A stretch of DNA of 64,000 nt, taken from positions 124,001 through 188,000 of the forward strand of contig NZ_BMUA01000002.1 of assembly GCF_014649955.1 (NCBI RefSeq). Reading direction: 5' to 3'. The DNA comes from Streptomyces violascens. GTDB lineage: Bacteria > Actinomycetota > Actinomycetes > Streptomycetales > Streptomycetaceae. The notes below the pieces were generated by a model. It worked only from the letters and a program-made list of their open reading frames with translations. It was not told where the DNA came from and did no database searches. Of this stretch, positions 8,881-17,355 are shown one piece after another; position 1 is the stretch's first letter, and each line of letters begins with the position of its first letter. The position numbers and the translations under genes are program-made.

Positions 8881-10068
8881 GTGAAGAGTTACATCGTCGG
8901 TGTCGGCATGACCAAGTTCGAGAAGCCGGAGTCCCGGGACTGGCAGTACTGGGACATGGCGAAGGAGGCGGGGAGCGCGGCGCTGGCGGACGCGGGCATC
9001 GACTACGGCCTGGTGGAACAGGTCCCGGTCGGCTACTGCTTCCAGGCGTCGACGGCCGGTCAACGAGCGGTGTACGAACTGGGGTTGACGGGCGTTCCGG
9101 TCTACAACGTCAACAACAACTGCGCCACGGGTTCGAGCGCACTGATGCTGGCGCGGCAGTTCGTGGAGGGCGGCATCTCGGACTGCGTCCTGGCGCTCGG
9201 CTTCGAGAAGATGAAGCGGGGCGCGCTGGGCGGCGGCTCGGACGGCGGAGACTTCGCGACATCGCCCGTCGCCCGTCACTACGGAATCATGGCGGCCCAC
9301 CACGGCTTCGAGATGAGCCCGCCCACCGCGCAGATCTTCGGCAACGCGGCCCGCGAACACATGGAGCGGTACGGGACGACCGCGGCGCAGCTCGCCGCGG
9401 TCGGCGCCAAGAACCACCGGCATTCGGTGAACAACCCCAACGCGCAGTTCCAGGACGCGTACTCGGTGGAGGAGATCCTGGCGGCGAAGGAGATCCACCG
9501 CCCGCTGACGAAGCTGCAGTGCTCGCCGACGTCGGACGGAGCGGCGGCGGCGGTGGTGGTCTCGGAGCGCTTCGTGGACCGAAATGGCCTGGGCGGAAAG
9601 GCAGTTGAGATCGCGGGCCAGTCGATGACGACGGACACGGAGGAGTCCTTCGCCTCGGGGAGCTGTATCGACGCGGTGGGGGCGCCGATGTCGCGGGCGG
9701 CGGGGCGGGCGGCGTTCGCTGCGGCGGGCCTGGGCATCGAGGACGTCGATGTGATCGAGCTGCACGACTGCTTCTCGATCAACGAGCTGCTTACGTATGA
9801 GGCTCTGGGGATGTGCGGGGTGGGGGAGTCGGGGAAGCTGGTCGAGTCCGGGGCGACGACGTACGGGGGCCGGTGGGTGGTGAACCCGTCCGGGGGGCTG
9901 ATCTCGAAGGGGCATCCGCTGGGGGCGACGGGGCTTGCGCAGGCGGCGGAGCTGGTGTGGCAGTTGCGGGGGTCGGCGGGGGTGCGGCAGGTGCCGGGGG
10001 CGCGGGTCGGGCTGGCCCACAACATCGGGCTGGGCGGGGCGGCGGTGGTGACGCTGTTGCGCCGGTGA
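8881..10068 (+). CDS. Lipid-transfer protein/thiolase (Ltp, SCP2-thiolase-like)
   Basis: The 395-residue protein is a thiolase-fold enzyme. NNNCATGSSAL near residue 80 carries the candidate nucleophilic Cys, and the C-terminal half has VIELHDCFSINELLTYEALG and GGLISKGHPLGATGLAQ with the catalytic His-Gly pair. Ltp2/Ltp3/Ltp4 relatives in actinobacteria perform thiolytic or retro-aldol cleavage of steroid side chains. The GTG start lies 14 bp behind the FadE stop with GAAGGG upstream, so both genes form one operon under the dual operator. Confidence 0.88.
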   Translation: MKSYIVGVGMTKFEKPESRDWQYWDMAKEAGSAALADAGIDYGLVEQVPVGYCFQASTAGQRAVYELGLTGVPVYNVNNNCATGSSALMLARQFVEGGISDCVLALGFEKMKRGALGGGSDGGDFATSPVARHYGIMAAHHGFEMSPPTAQIFGNAAREHMERYGTTAAQLAAVGAKNHRHSVNNPNAQFQDAYSVEEILAAKEIHRPLTKLQCSPTSDGAAAAVVVSERFVDRNGLGGKAVEIAGQSMTTDTEESFASGSCIDAVGAPMSRAAGRAAFAAAGLGIEDVDVIELHDCFSINELLTYEALGMCGVGESGKLVESGATTYGGRWVVNPSGGLISKGHPLGATGLAQAAELVWQLRGSAGVRQVPGARVGLAHNIGLGGAAVVTLLRR

Positions 10069-10189
10069 TTTTTCCCCACCCCGCCCCTTCCCGCTGTGAC
10101 ATTCTGCGGCTCCGCCGCGTGGCCTCCGGGGGTGGGAATGGAGTGAAGCCGGTTTTCCCGGGCCCCGCCCCAGACCCCGTTCGCGCCTC

Positions 10190-10331
10190 AAGGGCGCTCG
10201 TCCTCAAACGCCGGACAGGCTGAAGATGCCGGTGCTGTCGGGTCGATCCCGCTAGGGGCGCGGGGAACTGCGCGACCAGCCACGCACGGTCCGCGGACGA
10301 AAGGGGGTTCAGGGGCGCGGGGAACTGCGCG
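10190..10331. repeat. Dispersed Streptomyces intergenic repeats
   Basis: The 272-bp gap holds one copy of the motif CTCGTCCTCAAACGCCGGACAGGCTGAA (10197-10224) and two copies of GGGGCGCGGGGAACTGCGCG (10255-10275 and 10312-10331). The same modules recur near 25.1, 27.0, 35.4 and 47.9-48.1 kb. They look like non-coding REP-type elements. Confidence 0.75.
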
Positions 10332-10340
10332 GTGGGGACC

Positions 10341-10598
10341 TTACGAGCGGCCGAGGAGTTCGCCCGCGATATTGCCGATGAGGCCCCCCTCCATTTCCTC
10401 TTCGGGATCCATTTTGATCCTGCCGTGCTTACGGTCGGAGGTCTCGTGCCGCCCCTTGTCGGCAGTAGGCTCCGACCGGACGGTCGAACCGTCGGCCGAG
10501 GGCTTTGGCGGAGAAGCTGCGGAAGCGCCATTCATTCCGATCACGGCCAGTAGGACAGGGGTGGCGATCGCAATGGTCAGGGCTCTGCGTACACGCAC
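10341..10598 (-). CDS. Small secreted protein, unknown function
   Basis: The 85-residue product starts at GTG 10598, seven bases behind GAGGAG. Residues 1-28 form a Sec signal peptide (VRVRRALTIAIATPVLLAVIG) with a probable cleavage after ASA. The mature part is Pro/Ser-rich, then charged (KGRHETSDRKHGR, DPEEEMEGG), and ends in a short hydrophobic helix GLIGNIAGELLG. I recognise no family. It stands as a single gene. Confidence 0.7.
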   Translation of the reverse strand: MRVRRALTIAIATPVLLAVIGMNGASAASPPKPSADGSTVRSEPTADKGRHETSDRKHGRIKMDPEEEMEGGLIGNIAGELLGRS

Positions 10599-10716
10599 GG
10601 TTTTCTCCTCATCCAGGACAACAAGTCGCCGCCAAGCTACCCCGGCATTCACCCTGAATAACCGCTCATCGAACTAACCGCTCGTACGGCCGAATTCGGC
10701 GCCTTGAAACGTGGCT

Positions 10717-10757
10717 CCGCCCCGGTGCGGGCGCCGACTTGGCCCGTACCGGGGCGG
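10717..10757 (-). terminator. Stem-loop after the 27-aa peptide gene
   Basis: Arms 10717-10731 and 10743-10757 pair over 15 positions with one G.T mismatch. The stem lies 39 bp past the stop of the minus-strand peptide gene at 10796-10879 and is the natural terminator for it. Confidence 0.6.
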
Positions 10758-10795
10758 CGATGCGATGCAGGTGTTTTCTCTGCCCTGAGTGGCTG

Positions 10796-10879
10796 TTAGA
10801 CGAGCAAGGCCTTCAGGAGAGCGCCTACGACGTGGACAAGCCCGACCACGACAGCGCCAAGGATGGCAAGAATGGGCAC
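10796..10879 (-). CDS. 27-residue hydrophobic membrane peptide
   Basis: GTG at 10879 opens a 27-codon frame ending at TAA. The peptide starts PILAILGAVVVG and continues with LVHVVGALLKALLV; it is one long hydrophobic helix with only a central His and a Lys near the end. AGGGAG lies seven bases upstream, a 20-bp palindrome sits at 10920-10939 and a stem-loop terminator follows at 10717-10757, so it looks like a complete transcription unit. It resembles type I toxin or phenol-soluble-modulin-like peptides in size and composition only. The function is unknown and the coding call rests on the ribosome-binding site and composition. Confidence 0.6.
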   Translation of the reverse strand: MPILAILGAVVVGLVHVVGALLKALLV

Positions 10880-10919
10880 AGTGTTCTCCCTGCTGTGAAA
10901 TGGAGCGTGACACCGGATC

Positions 10920-10939
10920 GGTGGCTCGGTCGAGCCACC
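10920..10939. promoter_or_regulatory. 20-bp palindrome upstream of the 27-aa peptide
   Basis: GGTGGCTCG and CGAGCCACC are perfect inverted arms separated by GT. The 2-bp spacer favours an operator over an RNA hairpin. It lies 41 bp upstream of the peptide start. Confidence 0.45.
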
Positions 10940-11119
10940 CCTGTAACTGCCTGACCCATTGAATGGACACGCCTGGATTCACCCGCCCGTGGAAGACGAA
11001 TTGTCGCCTCCGCCCCCTTGGGAGTGAACTGACCCGCTCCGGGATTTCGGGAAGGGCGGGCCGAGGTGGAGGCCCGGAGTGGGGAAAAGGCGTGTAACGG
11101 GTGCCCGCCCCGTGCGACC

Positions 11120-12556
11120 ATGACCCGCATGGCCCACGCGTCCGCAGACACCCACATATCCACCCCCACCCCAACCTCCCGCACCTGGCCGGTCGTTCTG
11201 GCCGCCTGCGCGGGGCAGTTCCTCGTCGTGCTGGACGTCTCCGTCGTCAACGTCGCCCTGCCCTCCATGCGCACCGGCCTCGGCATGAGTGCCGGCGGGC
11301 TGCAATGGGTGGTCAACGCGTACGCCATCGCCTTCGCCGGGTTCATGCTGCTCGGCGGTCGCGCGGGCGACCTGTACGGGCGCAAGCGGATGTTCCTCGT
11401 GGGGCTCGGGCTGTTCACCGCGGCCAGCCTCGGTGGAGGGATCGCGCAGGAAGGCTGGCAGTTGCTGCTCGCCCGCGCCGCTCAAGGGCTCGGGGCCGCC
11501 GTCCTCGCGCCCGCCACCCTCACCATCCTGACCGCCGCCGTCCCGGAGGGCGCGGCTCGCACCCGGGCCATAGGGACGTGGGCCGCGGTCGGCGCGGGCG
11601 GCGGCGCGGCGGGCGGGCTCGTCGGGGGCGTGCTCACCGACGTCCTGTCGTGGCGCTGGGTGCTGCTCATCAACGTGCCCGTCGGCGCCCTCGTCCTGCT
11701 CGGCGCCGCGCTCTGGATCACCGAGTCCCGGGCCGGCCGGCACCACCGGCTCGACCTCCCCGGCGCCGTCCTCGTCACGGCCGGCCTCGCCACCCTCTCG
11801 TACGGCATCGTGCAGACGGAGGCGCAAGGTTGGGGTGCCGTCGCGACCCTTGTTCCGCTCGTCGGTGGGGTGGTTCTGCTGCTGGCGTTCCTGGTCGTCG
11901 AAGCCCGCACCGCCGTGCCCCTCATGCCCCTGCGGCTCTTCCGGCTGCGGGCCGTCTCCGCCGCCAACGCCGTGATGTTCGTGTGCGGATCCGCGATGTT
12001 CTGCACCTGGTTCTTCATGACGCTGTACGCCCAGAACGTGCTCGGCTACACCCCGCTGGGCGCCGGGCTCGCGCTCATACCCAGTTCGCTCAGCGTCGTC
12101 CTCGGCTCGAAGCTGGCGCCGCGCATCATGCCGCGGACCGGCGCGCGGAACCTGACCGTGCTCGGTGTGCTCGTGACCGCGGCCGGGTTCGGGTGGCAGT
12201 CCATGATGCGGGCGGACGATCCGTACTGGATGTCCATCCTCGTGCCCGGCGTCCTCATGATGACCGGCGCCGGGCTCGCCACAACCCCCCTTGCGGCGCT
12301 GGCCACTTCGGGGGCCGAGCCCGGCGAGGCCGGGCTCGTGTCGGGGCTCATCAACACGTCCCGGACGATGGGCGGGGCGCTGGGCCTTGCCGTGCTTTCC
12401 ACGGTCGCCGCGTCCCGGACGGGCCTCGTGCAGAGCCCCGAATCCCTCACCGCCGGGTACGCGCTCGCCTTCCGCGTCGGCGGGTTCGTGCTGCTCGGCA
12501 GCGTCGTACTCGCCCTGGTGTGGCTGCCCCGGGCCGCCGGTCCCGGCCGGCGCTGA
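11120..12556 (+). CDS. MFS transporter, DHA2 family drug exporter
   Basis: The product is 478 residues with about 14 membrane segments, the DHA2 pattern of proton-coupled drug exporters. Signature motifs are VVLDVSVVNVALPSM in helix 1 (residues about 35-48), GGRAGDLYGRKRMFL in the loop 2-3, and WVLLINVPVGALVLL after helix 6. The start is uncertain: ATG 11120 and ATG 11129 are both possible and neither has a clear ribosome-binding site. It ends 3 bp before the convergent response regulator gene. Substrate unknown. Confidence 0.85.
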   Translation: MTRMAHASADTHISTPTPTSRTWPVVLAACAGQFLVVLDVSVVNVALPSMRTGLGMSAGGLQWVVNAYAIAFAGFMLLGGRAGDLYGRKRMFLVGLGLFTAASLGGGIAQEGWQLLLARAAQGLGAAVLAPATLTILTAAVPEGAARTRAIGTWAAVGAGGGAAGGLVGGVLTDVLSWRWVLLINVPVGALVLLGAALWITESRAGRHHRLDLPGAVLVTAGLATLSYGIVQTEAQGWGAVATLVPLVGGVVLLLAFLVVEARTAVPLMPLRLFRLRAVSAANAVMFVCGSAMFCTWFFMTLYAQNVLGYTPLGAGLALIPSSLSVVLGSKLAPRIMPRTGARNLTVLGVLVTAAGFGWQSMMRADDPYWMSILVPGVLMMTGAGLATTPLAALATSGAEPGEAGLVSGLINTSRTMGGALGLAVLSTVAASRTGLVQSPESLTAGYALAFRVGGFVLLGSVVLALVWLPRAAGPGRR

Positions 12557-12559
12557 GGG

Positions 12560-13192
12560 CTACAGCCAGCCCTGCTGGCGGGCCGACCGTACCGCCTCCA
12601 TGCGGTTGCGGGTGCCCGTCTTGCCGATCGCGGACGACAGGTAGTTGCGGACCGTCGACTCCGACAGGTGCAGCTTGCCCGCGATGTCGGAGACCGTCGC
12701 CCCGTCCACCGAGGCGTTCAGGACGTCGCGTTCGCGGGCGGTCAGCGGGCTCGGGCCCGCGCTGAGGGCGGCGGCCGCGAGCGCCGGGTCGATGACCGTC
12801 TCGCCGCGCAGGACCCGGCGGACCGCCTCCGCGAGATCCTCGACCGGGCCGTCCTTGACGAGGAACCCGGCGGCGCCGGCCTCCATCGCGCGGCGCAGAT
12901 AGCCGGGCCGGCCGAACGTGGTGAGGATCAGGACCCGGCAGTCCGGGACCTCCTCGCGCAGCGCGGCGGCCGCGTCCAGGCCGCTCATGCCCGGCAGTTC
13001 GATGTCCAGCAGGGCCACGTCGGGGCGCGAGACCAGCGCCTCGGGGACGATCCTGTCGCCCGCCGAGACCTGCGCGACGACCTCCATGTCCTCTTCGAGG
13101 CCGAGCAGCAGGGCGAGCGCGCCGCGCATCATTCCCTGGTCCTCGGCGAGCAGCACTCGTACGGATTTGGCAGGTCGGTGATCCTGGGGCAT
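12560..13192 (-). CDS. NarL/FixJ family response regulator
   Basis: The 210-residue protein has a receiver domain (residues 10-125) with the acidic pair AED, phospho-acceptor Asp in DVALLDIELPGMSG, Thr in LILTTFG and Lys in FLVKDG. A LuxR-type helix-turn-helix follows (residues 145-205: PLTARERDVLNASVDGATVSDIA). The ATG at 13192 fits the domain edge. It is the last gene of an ABC ATPase, permease, histidine kinase and regulator operon, and presumably controls that exporter. Confidence 0.9.
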   Translation of the reverse strand: MPQDHRPAKSVRVLLAEDQGMMRGALALLLGLEEDMEVVAQVSAGDRIVPEALVSRPDVALLDIELPGMSGLDAAAALREEVPDCRVLILTTFGRPGYLRRAMEAGAAGFLVKDGPVEDLAEAVRRVLRGETVIDPALAAAALSAGPSPLTARERDVLNASVDGATVSDIAGKLHLSESTVRNYLSSAIGKTGTRNRMEAVRSARQQGWL

Positions 13193-13227
13193 CTCGTCCA
13201 CGGGGAAAGGGTATGTGCGGCCGGACG

Positions 13228-14481
13228 TCAGTGGTGGCCGGGGGCGCTGGTCAGCTCGTCGTCCAGGGCCGCGTCCGCGGGGTCCACCGGGAGTTCGGCG
13301 CTCACCTGGAAGCCGTTGCGGGGGGCCGGGCCCGCGGTCAGCGAGCCGCCCGCCGCGGCGAGGCGCTCGGTCAGGCCCTTCAGGCCCGTGCCGCCGATCC
13401 GCGGGGTGGGGGCGGGAGCCGCGGGCGCGCCCTTGCCGTTGTCGGTGACCGTCAGGGTCACCCGCTCCGGCGTGCCCTCGACCACGATCTCGCAGCGGCT
13501 CGCGGCACTGTGGCGCACGACGTTGGTGACCGCCTCGCGCACCACCCAGCCGAGCAGCGCCTCGGCCTGTGCGGGCAGCGGCGGCCCCGACTGGCGTACC
13601 AGCGGCTCCACTTCGGCCGCGCTCAGCGCCGAGCGGGCCCGGTCGAGCTCGGTGGCGAGGCTGCCCTCGCGGTAGCCGGTGACGGCCTCGCGGATCTCGG
13701 TCAGGGCCTGGCGGCCGACCGACTCGATGTCGGCGACCTGGCCGAGCGCCGCGTCCAGGTCGCGCCGGGCGATCCGGCGGGCCGCCTCGGACTTCACCAC
13801 GATCACGGACAGGGTGTGGCCGAGCAGGTCGTGCAGATCGCGGGAGAAGCGAAGCCGCTCCTTCTCGACCGCGGTACGGGCCAACTCCTGCCGGGTGTCG
13901 CGCAGTTCGCGGACCGTCTCGGAGAGGGAGAGCAGGGCCGAGATCACCAGGCCCGACAGGAACGTGCCGTACGCGATGGTCATGTTGTCCCAGGGGTCGC
14001 CCGTCTTGATCCCCGAGATCACCCCCACCGAACCCGCAAGCGTGATGATCACGAAGCCGAGCCGCCGGTCCCGCACGGCCGCCCCGGCGGCCAGCGAGGC
14101 CAGCGGGAAGAACAGCAGCCAGACGCCGCCGTAGCCGATCCCCATGGCGTAGGTGACGGCGGCGAGCGCGCCGAGCAGGACCAGGGTCGCCCGCTCCTCG
14201 CGCCGCTGCTTGTCCAGGGCGCGGAAGGCGACCTGCGCGTACAGGACGGCGAAGGCGAGGATGCCGAGGCCGCCCAGCCAGGGCAGGGCCACCTTGCCCT
14301 TGGCGACCTCCACGACGGCGCCGGTGCCCATGAGCAGCCACGGCAGGAAGGTGTAGCCGTTGGCGGGCGGCCCGGGGAACTCGTCGGCCTTCTCGCCCCG
14401 CGGCGGCAGCTTCGGCAGCAGTGATGGCAACGTGTTCTCCCCGTACTGACGTTTCGGCTGGTGGTGCGTCCCGTGCTTCAT
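13228..14481 (-). CDS. Sensor histidine kinase (HisKA_3/NarX-like)
   Basis: The protein has 417 residues. About five membrane helices lie between residues 45 and 190. The phospho-acceptor is in RFSRDLHDLLGHTLSVIVVKSE, and the ATPase domain has the N box VVREAVTNVVRHS and G boxes TDNGKG and GGTGLKGLTERLAAAGG. This is the DesK/LiaS-like class that pairs with NarL-type regulators. An alternative GTG start at 14514 would overlap the permease stop (GTGA) and add 11 residues. It senses an unknown, probably envelope-located signal such as a drug. Confidence 0.88.
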   Translation of the reverse strand: MKHGTHHQPKRQYGENTLPSLLPKLPPRGEKADEFPGPPANGYTFLPWLLMGTGAVVEVAKGKVALPWLGGLGILAFAVLYAQVAFRALDKQRREERATLVLLGALAAVTYAMGIGYGGVWLLFFPLASLAAGAAVRDRRLGFVIITLAGSVGVISGIKTGDPWDNMTIAYGTFLSGLVISALLSLSETVRELRDTRQELARTAVEKERLRFSRDLHDLLGHTLSVIVVKSEAARRIARRDLDAALGQVADIESVGRQALTEIREAVTGYREGSLATELDRARSALSAAEVEPLVRQSGPPLPAQAEALLGWVVREAVTNVVRHSAASRCEIVVEGTPERVTLTVTDNGKGAPAAPAPTPRIGGTGLKGLTERLAAAGGSLTAGPAPRNGFQVSAELPVDPADAALDDELTSAPGHH

Positions 14482-14510
14482 GCGCTCGCCTGTCCCCGGC
14501 GTCGGTGCGC

Positions 14511-15236
14511 TCACGCGGTCCGCGCGGACCGACGGTAGGAGACCACGGCGTACGAACCGAAGACCACCAGCCAGGCTGCCATCAGTGCGATGGTGGCCGC
14601 ACCCGGGGCGTGGCCCTGCGAGGTGGCCCAGCCGAGGTCGGCGAAGCGGTGCGTCGGAGTGTACTCGGCGATCCTGCGCAGCCAGCCGGGGAAGGCCGAG
14701 ACCGGGAACCACAGGCCGCCGAGGATCGCGAGCCCCATCAGGCAGGCCACGTTGACCACTCCGGTGGCCTGTGCGGAGAGCCGGTAACCGTTGCCGAGGC
14801 CGAGCATCGTGAAGGGCAGCGCCCCGATCCACAGGAGCAGCGTGAGGGCGCCCCACTGCCAGGCGTCCAGGCGCACGCCGTTGACCAGCGCGCCGGACAG
14901 GAACACGGCGAGGATGCCGGGCAGCACGGTCACCGAACCGCTGATCGCCCGCCCGGTCACCACCCGGGTCGGCGGGAGCGGGGCGATCCGCATCTGCCGC
15001 AGCCAGCCGATCGACTTGTCCGAGGCGACCCCGGTACCGACGCCCAGGGCCGCGCCGAGCGCGCCGTACGCCGCCATGCCGATCATCGACGAGATCTTCC
15101 AGTCGGCGTCGTCGTTCTGGCCGCCGCCGATGTTGGTGAAGAGCAGATACATCAGCACCGGCATCCCGATGCCGAAGGTCACGAAGGAGGCGTCACGGAG
15201 CGTGCGCCGCATCTCCAGCTTGATGTACTCGAACAT
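14511..15236 (-). CDS. ABC-2 type transporter permease
   Basis: The product is 241 residues with six predicted helices. It begins MFEYIKLEMRRTLRDASF, typical of ABC-2 permeases, and has the LGGLWFPVSAFPGWLRRIAEYTPTHRFADL signature near residues 175-205. The start shares bases with the stop of the ATPase gene (TGATG), so the two are coupled. The pair makes an export pump whose substrate is probably an antibiotic or lipid. Confidence 0.88.
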   Translation of the reverse strand: MFEYIKLEMRRTLRDASFVTFGIGMPVLMYLLFTNIGGGQNDDADWKISSMIGMAAYGALGAALGVGTGVASDKSIGWLRQMRIAPLPPTRVVTGRAISGSVTVLPGILAVFLSGALVNGVRLDAWQWGALTLLLWIGALPFTMLGLGNGYRLSAQATGVVNVACLMGLAILGGLWFPVSAFPGWLRRIAEYTPTHRFADLGWATSQGHAPGAATIALMAAWLVVFGSYAVVSYRRSARTA

Positions 15237-16153
15237 CAGACGGTCTCGCTTTCGCGTGCGGTGAGGGAGAGGAAGGCGTCTTCGAGGCTGGCGGGGGCGA
15301 CTTCGAGGCGGCGTACGGCCCCCATCGCGGCCAGCGCGACGACGGTGGCGTCCGAGTCGTCGCTGCGCAGGCGGGCCCGGTCGCCGTGGATCTCGACGGC
15401 GGCCACGCCGGGCAGCAGGGACAGGCCCTCGGTCGGCATGCCCGCGAGGTCGAAGGAGACGAGGCTGCCGCCGGCCGCCCGCTTGATGGTCTCGCCGGGC
15501 CCGTCGGCGACGATGCGGCCCCGGTCGATGACGACGATGCGGTCCGCGTTGTCGTCGGCCTCTTCGAGGTAGTGGGTGGAGAACACGACCGTGTTGCCGC
15601 GGTCGGCGTACGTGCGCATCGACTCCCAGAACGCGCGACGCGCCTCGACGTCGAGCGCGGCCGTCGGCTCGTCGAGCAGCAGCAGTTCGGGGTTTCCGGC
15701 AAGGGCCATCGCGAACCGGACCCGCTGGGTCTGGCCGCCGGAGAGCTTGTCGACCCTGCGGTCCGCGAACTCGGTGAGTCCCGCCAGCGCGAGCGCCTCG
15801 GCGACCGGCATCGGCTTCGGGTACATGCTGCCGATGAAGAACACCAGCTCGCGCACGGTCACCCGGGGGATCGGGCTGCCCTCCTGGAGCATCGCCCCGA
15901 CCAGCCCGGCCCGTACCGCCTGCTCCGGGGTCCGCCCGAAGATCCCCACCTCGCCCGCGTCGGGCTCGTTCAGGCCGAGCAGCAGGCTGATGGTGGTGGA
16001 CTTGCCGGCCCCGTTGCGGCCGAGCAGCGCCACCGTCTCGCCGCGCCCGATGCTCAGCTCGGCGCCGTTCACGGCCCGGACCGCCCCGTAGGACTTGACC
16101 ACCCCGCTGAAGCGGACCGCGTTCGCGTCGCTCTGTGTCGTCGTCTGCGTCAT
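15236..16153 (-). CDS. ABC transporter ATP-binding protein
   Basis: The 305-residue ATPase has Walker A LLGRNGAGKSTT (about residue 40), signature LSGGQTQRVRFAMAL, Walker B LLLLDEPTAALD and the switch His in VFSTHYLEEADD. The C-terminal 80 residues are the DrrA-like extension. The ATG at 16153 starts the family-typical N-terminus (MTQTTTQ); no strong ribosome-binding site is visible. It heads the four-gene minus-strand operon and is divergent from the MaoC operon. Confidence 0.9.
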   Translation of the reverse strand: MTQTTTQSDANAVRFSGVVKSYGAVRAVNGAELSIGRGETVALLGRNGAGKSTTISLLLGLNEPDAGEVGIFGRTPEQAVRAGLVGAMLQEGSPIPRVTVRELVFFIGSMYPKPMPVAEALALAGLTEFADRRVDKLSGGQTQRVRFAMALAGNPELLLLDEPTAALDVEARRAFWESMRTYADRGNTVVFSTHYLEEADDNADRIVVIDRGRIVADGPGETIKRAAGGSLVSFDLAGMPTEGLSLLPGVAAVEIHGDRARLRSDDSDATVVALAAMGAVRRLEVAPASLEDAFLSLTARESETV

Positions 16154-16273
16154 GGGAGAAACGCTACGGAGCGAGCGGGGGGTCGCCCCAGATGCGCATG
16201 TACGGAGCCGGCCAGGACAAATGTCCTGGCCTACCCCCGCCGAAAGGTGCACGGGGCGGCCCCGCCAGTGGAT

Positions 16274-16288
16274 CTGACGCCACGTCAG
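16274..16288. promoter_or_regulatory. CTGAC-N5-GTCAG operator in the MaoC operon promoter
   Basis: CTGACGCCACGTCAG has 6-bp perfect inverted arms around CCA. It lies just upstream of the -35 of the promoter at 16294-16322. It is the third copy of the palindrome found before the F420 oxidoreductase and FadE genes. Confidence 0.6.
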
Positions 16289-16293
16289 GAGCC

Positions 16294-16322
16294 TTCACAA
16301 CTGCCGGGGCGTGCGCTATACC
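16294..16322 (+). promoter_or_regulatory. Sigma-70-type promoter of the MaoC operon
   Basis: TTCACA (16294-16299) and TATACC (16317-16322) are separated by exactly 17 bp. Transcription would start near 16329, placing the KstR-like site at about +10 to +23 as a roadblock operator. Confidence 0.55.
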
Positions 16323-16337
16323 TAGGGGCCATCGGCC

Positions 16338-16351
16338 TAGAACGCGTTCTA
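16338..16351. promoter_or_regulatory. KstR-like operator TAGAACGCGTTCTA
   Basis: A perfect 14-bp palindrome matching TnnAACnnGTTnnA. It lies between the promoter and the MaoC start. A second site of the same type stands at 6652-6665. Confidence 0.65.
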
Positions 16352-16385
16352 GAACGAAGGACGGGTCCTCGGTCCGGTCCAGTAC

Positions 16386-16431
16386 GACCTCGGTGCGGCC
16401 GACGGTGCGGACGGCCGCACCGAGGTCTTTT
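16386..16431 (+). terminator. Intrinsic terminator or attenuator in the MaoC operon leader
   Basis: A perfect 16-bp stem (16386-16401 with 16412-16427) with a 10-nt loop is followed by TTTT. It lies about 57 nt after the predicted transcription start and 36 nt before the MaoC start codon. No plus-strand gene precedes it, so it must act on the operon leader itself or end a short RNA. Confidence 0.65.
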
Positions 16432-16467
16432 CCCGTGCCCGCACAACGCTCAAGGAGCAGCATCCAC

Positions 16468-17322
16468 ATGCCCATTGATGCCGCGAAGGCGGTCGCCGCC
16501 GAGCCCCGGTCCACCGAGATCGCCTGGGACCACAAGGACGTACAGCTCTACCATCTGGGGCTCGGGGCGGGCGTCCCTGCTGTCGATCCCGACGAGCTGC
16601 GCTACACCCTGGAGTCCCGGCTGCACGTGCTGCCGTCCTTCGCGACCGTCGCGGGCGCCGGCATGGGCGTGGTCGGCGGGCTCTCCGCGCCGGGCATCGA
16701 CGTGGACCTCGCGGCGGTGCTGCACGGCGGCCAGGCCATCACCCTGCACCGCCCGATTCCCGTACGGGGCAGGGCCACCTCGACCTCGAAGGTCGCCGCC
16801 GTCTACGACAAGGGCAAGGCCGCCATCCTGGTCCTGCGCACCGAGGCCGCCGACGCGGACGGGCCGCTGTGGACCAGCGACGCGCAGATCTTCGTGCGCG
16901 GCGAGGGCGGCTTCGGCGGGGACCGGGGGCCCTCCGCCCGCGTCGAACAGCCCGACCGGGCCCCGGACCACACCGTCGAGTGCCCGGTCCGCGAGGAGCA
17001 GGCGCTGCTCTACCGGCTTTCGGGGGACTGGAACCCGCTGCACGCCGACCCCGACTTCGCCAAGCTCGCCGGCTTCGACCGGCCGATCCTGCACGGGCTC
17101 TGCACGTACGGCATGACGCTCAAGGCCGTCGTGGACACGCTGCTCGGCGGCGACGTGACCCGGGTGTGTTCGTACGCCACCCGCTTCACCGGGGTCGTCT
17201 TCCCGGGCGAGACCCTGCGCATCCGGATGTGGTCCGGGCCCGGCCGCGTCCAGGTGTCGGTGACGGCCGTCGAGCGGGACGACGCGCCGGTCCTCGCCGA
17301 CACGGTCGTCGAACACAACTGA
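16468..17322 (+). CDS. MaoC-family enoyl-CoA hydratase, Hsd4B-like
   Basis: The 284-residue protein has two hotdog domains, as in the (R)-specific hydratase 2 unit of MFE-2 and in mycobacterial Hsd4B (about 286 residues). The C-terminal domain carries the hydratase motif LSGDWNPLHADPDFAKLAGF followed by PILHG (about residues 180-207), including the Asp/His catalytic pair; the N-terminal domain is degenerate. It hydrates 2-enoyl-CoA intermediates of side-chain degradation. ATG 16468 has AAGGAG upstream. It is the first gene of the operon with the alcohol dehydrogenase and Hsd4A-like SDR. Confidence 0.88.
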   Translation: MPIDAAKAVAAEPRSTEIAWDHKDVQLYHLGLGAGVPAVDPDELRYTLESRLHVLPSFATVAGAGMGVVGGLSAPGIDVDLAAVLHGGQAITLHRPIPVRGRATSTSKVAAVYDKGKAAILVLRTEAADADGPLWTSDAQIFVRGEGGFGGDRGPSARVEQPDRAPDHTVECPVREEQALLYRLSGDWNPLHADPDFAKLAGFDRPILHGLCTYGMTLKAVVDTLLGGDVTRVCSYATRFTGVVFPGETLRIRMWSGPGRVQVSVTAVERDDAPVLADTVVEHN

Positions 17323-17355
17323 GCTTTCTTATCCGGTACTTGAGGGGAGCCCGCC

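Noticed and set aside
16338..16431. A small protein gene in the MaoC leader.
   Set aside because: No frame between the operator and the hairpin has a ribosome-binding site with a start codon, so a peptide-controlled attenuator is not supported.
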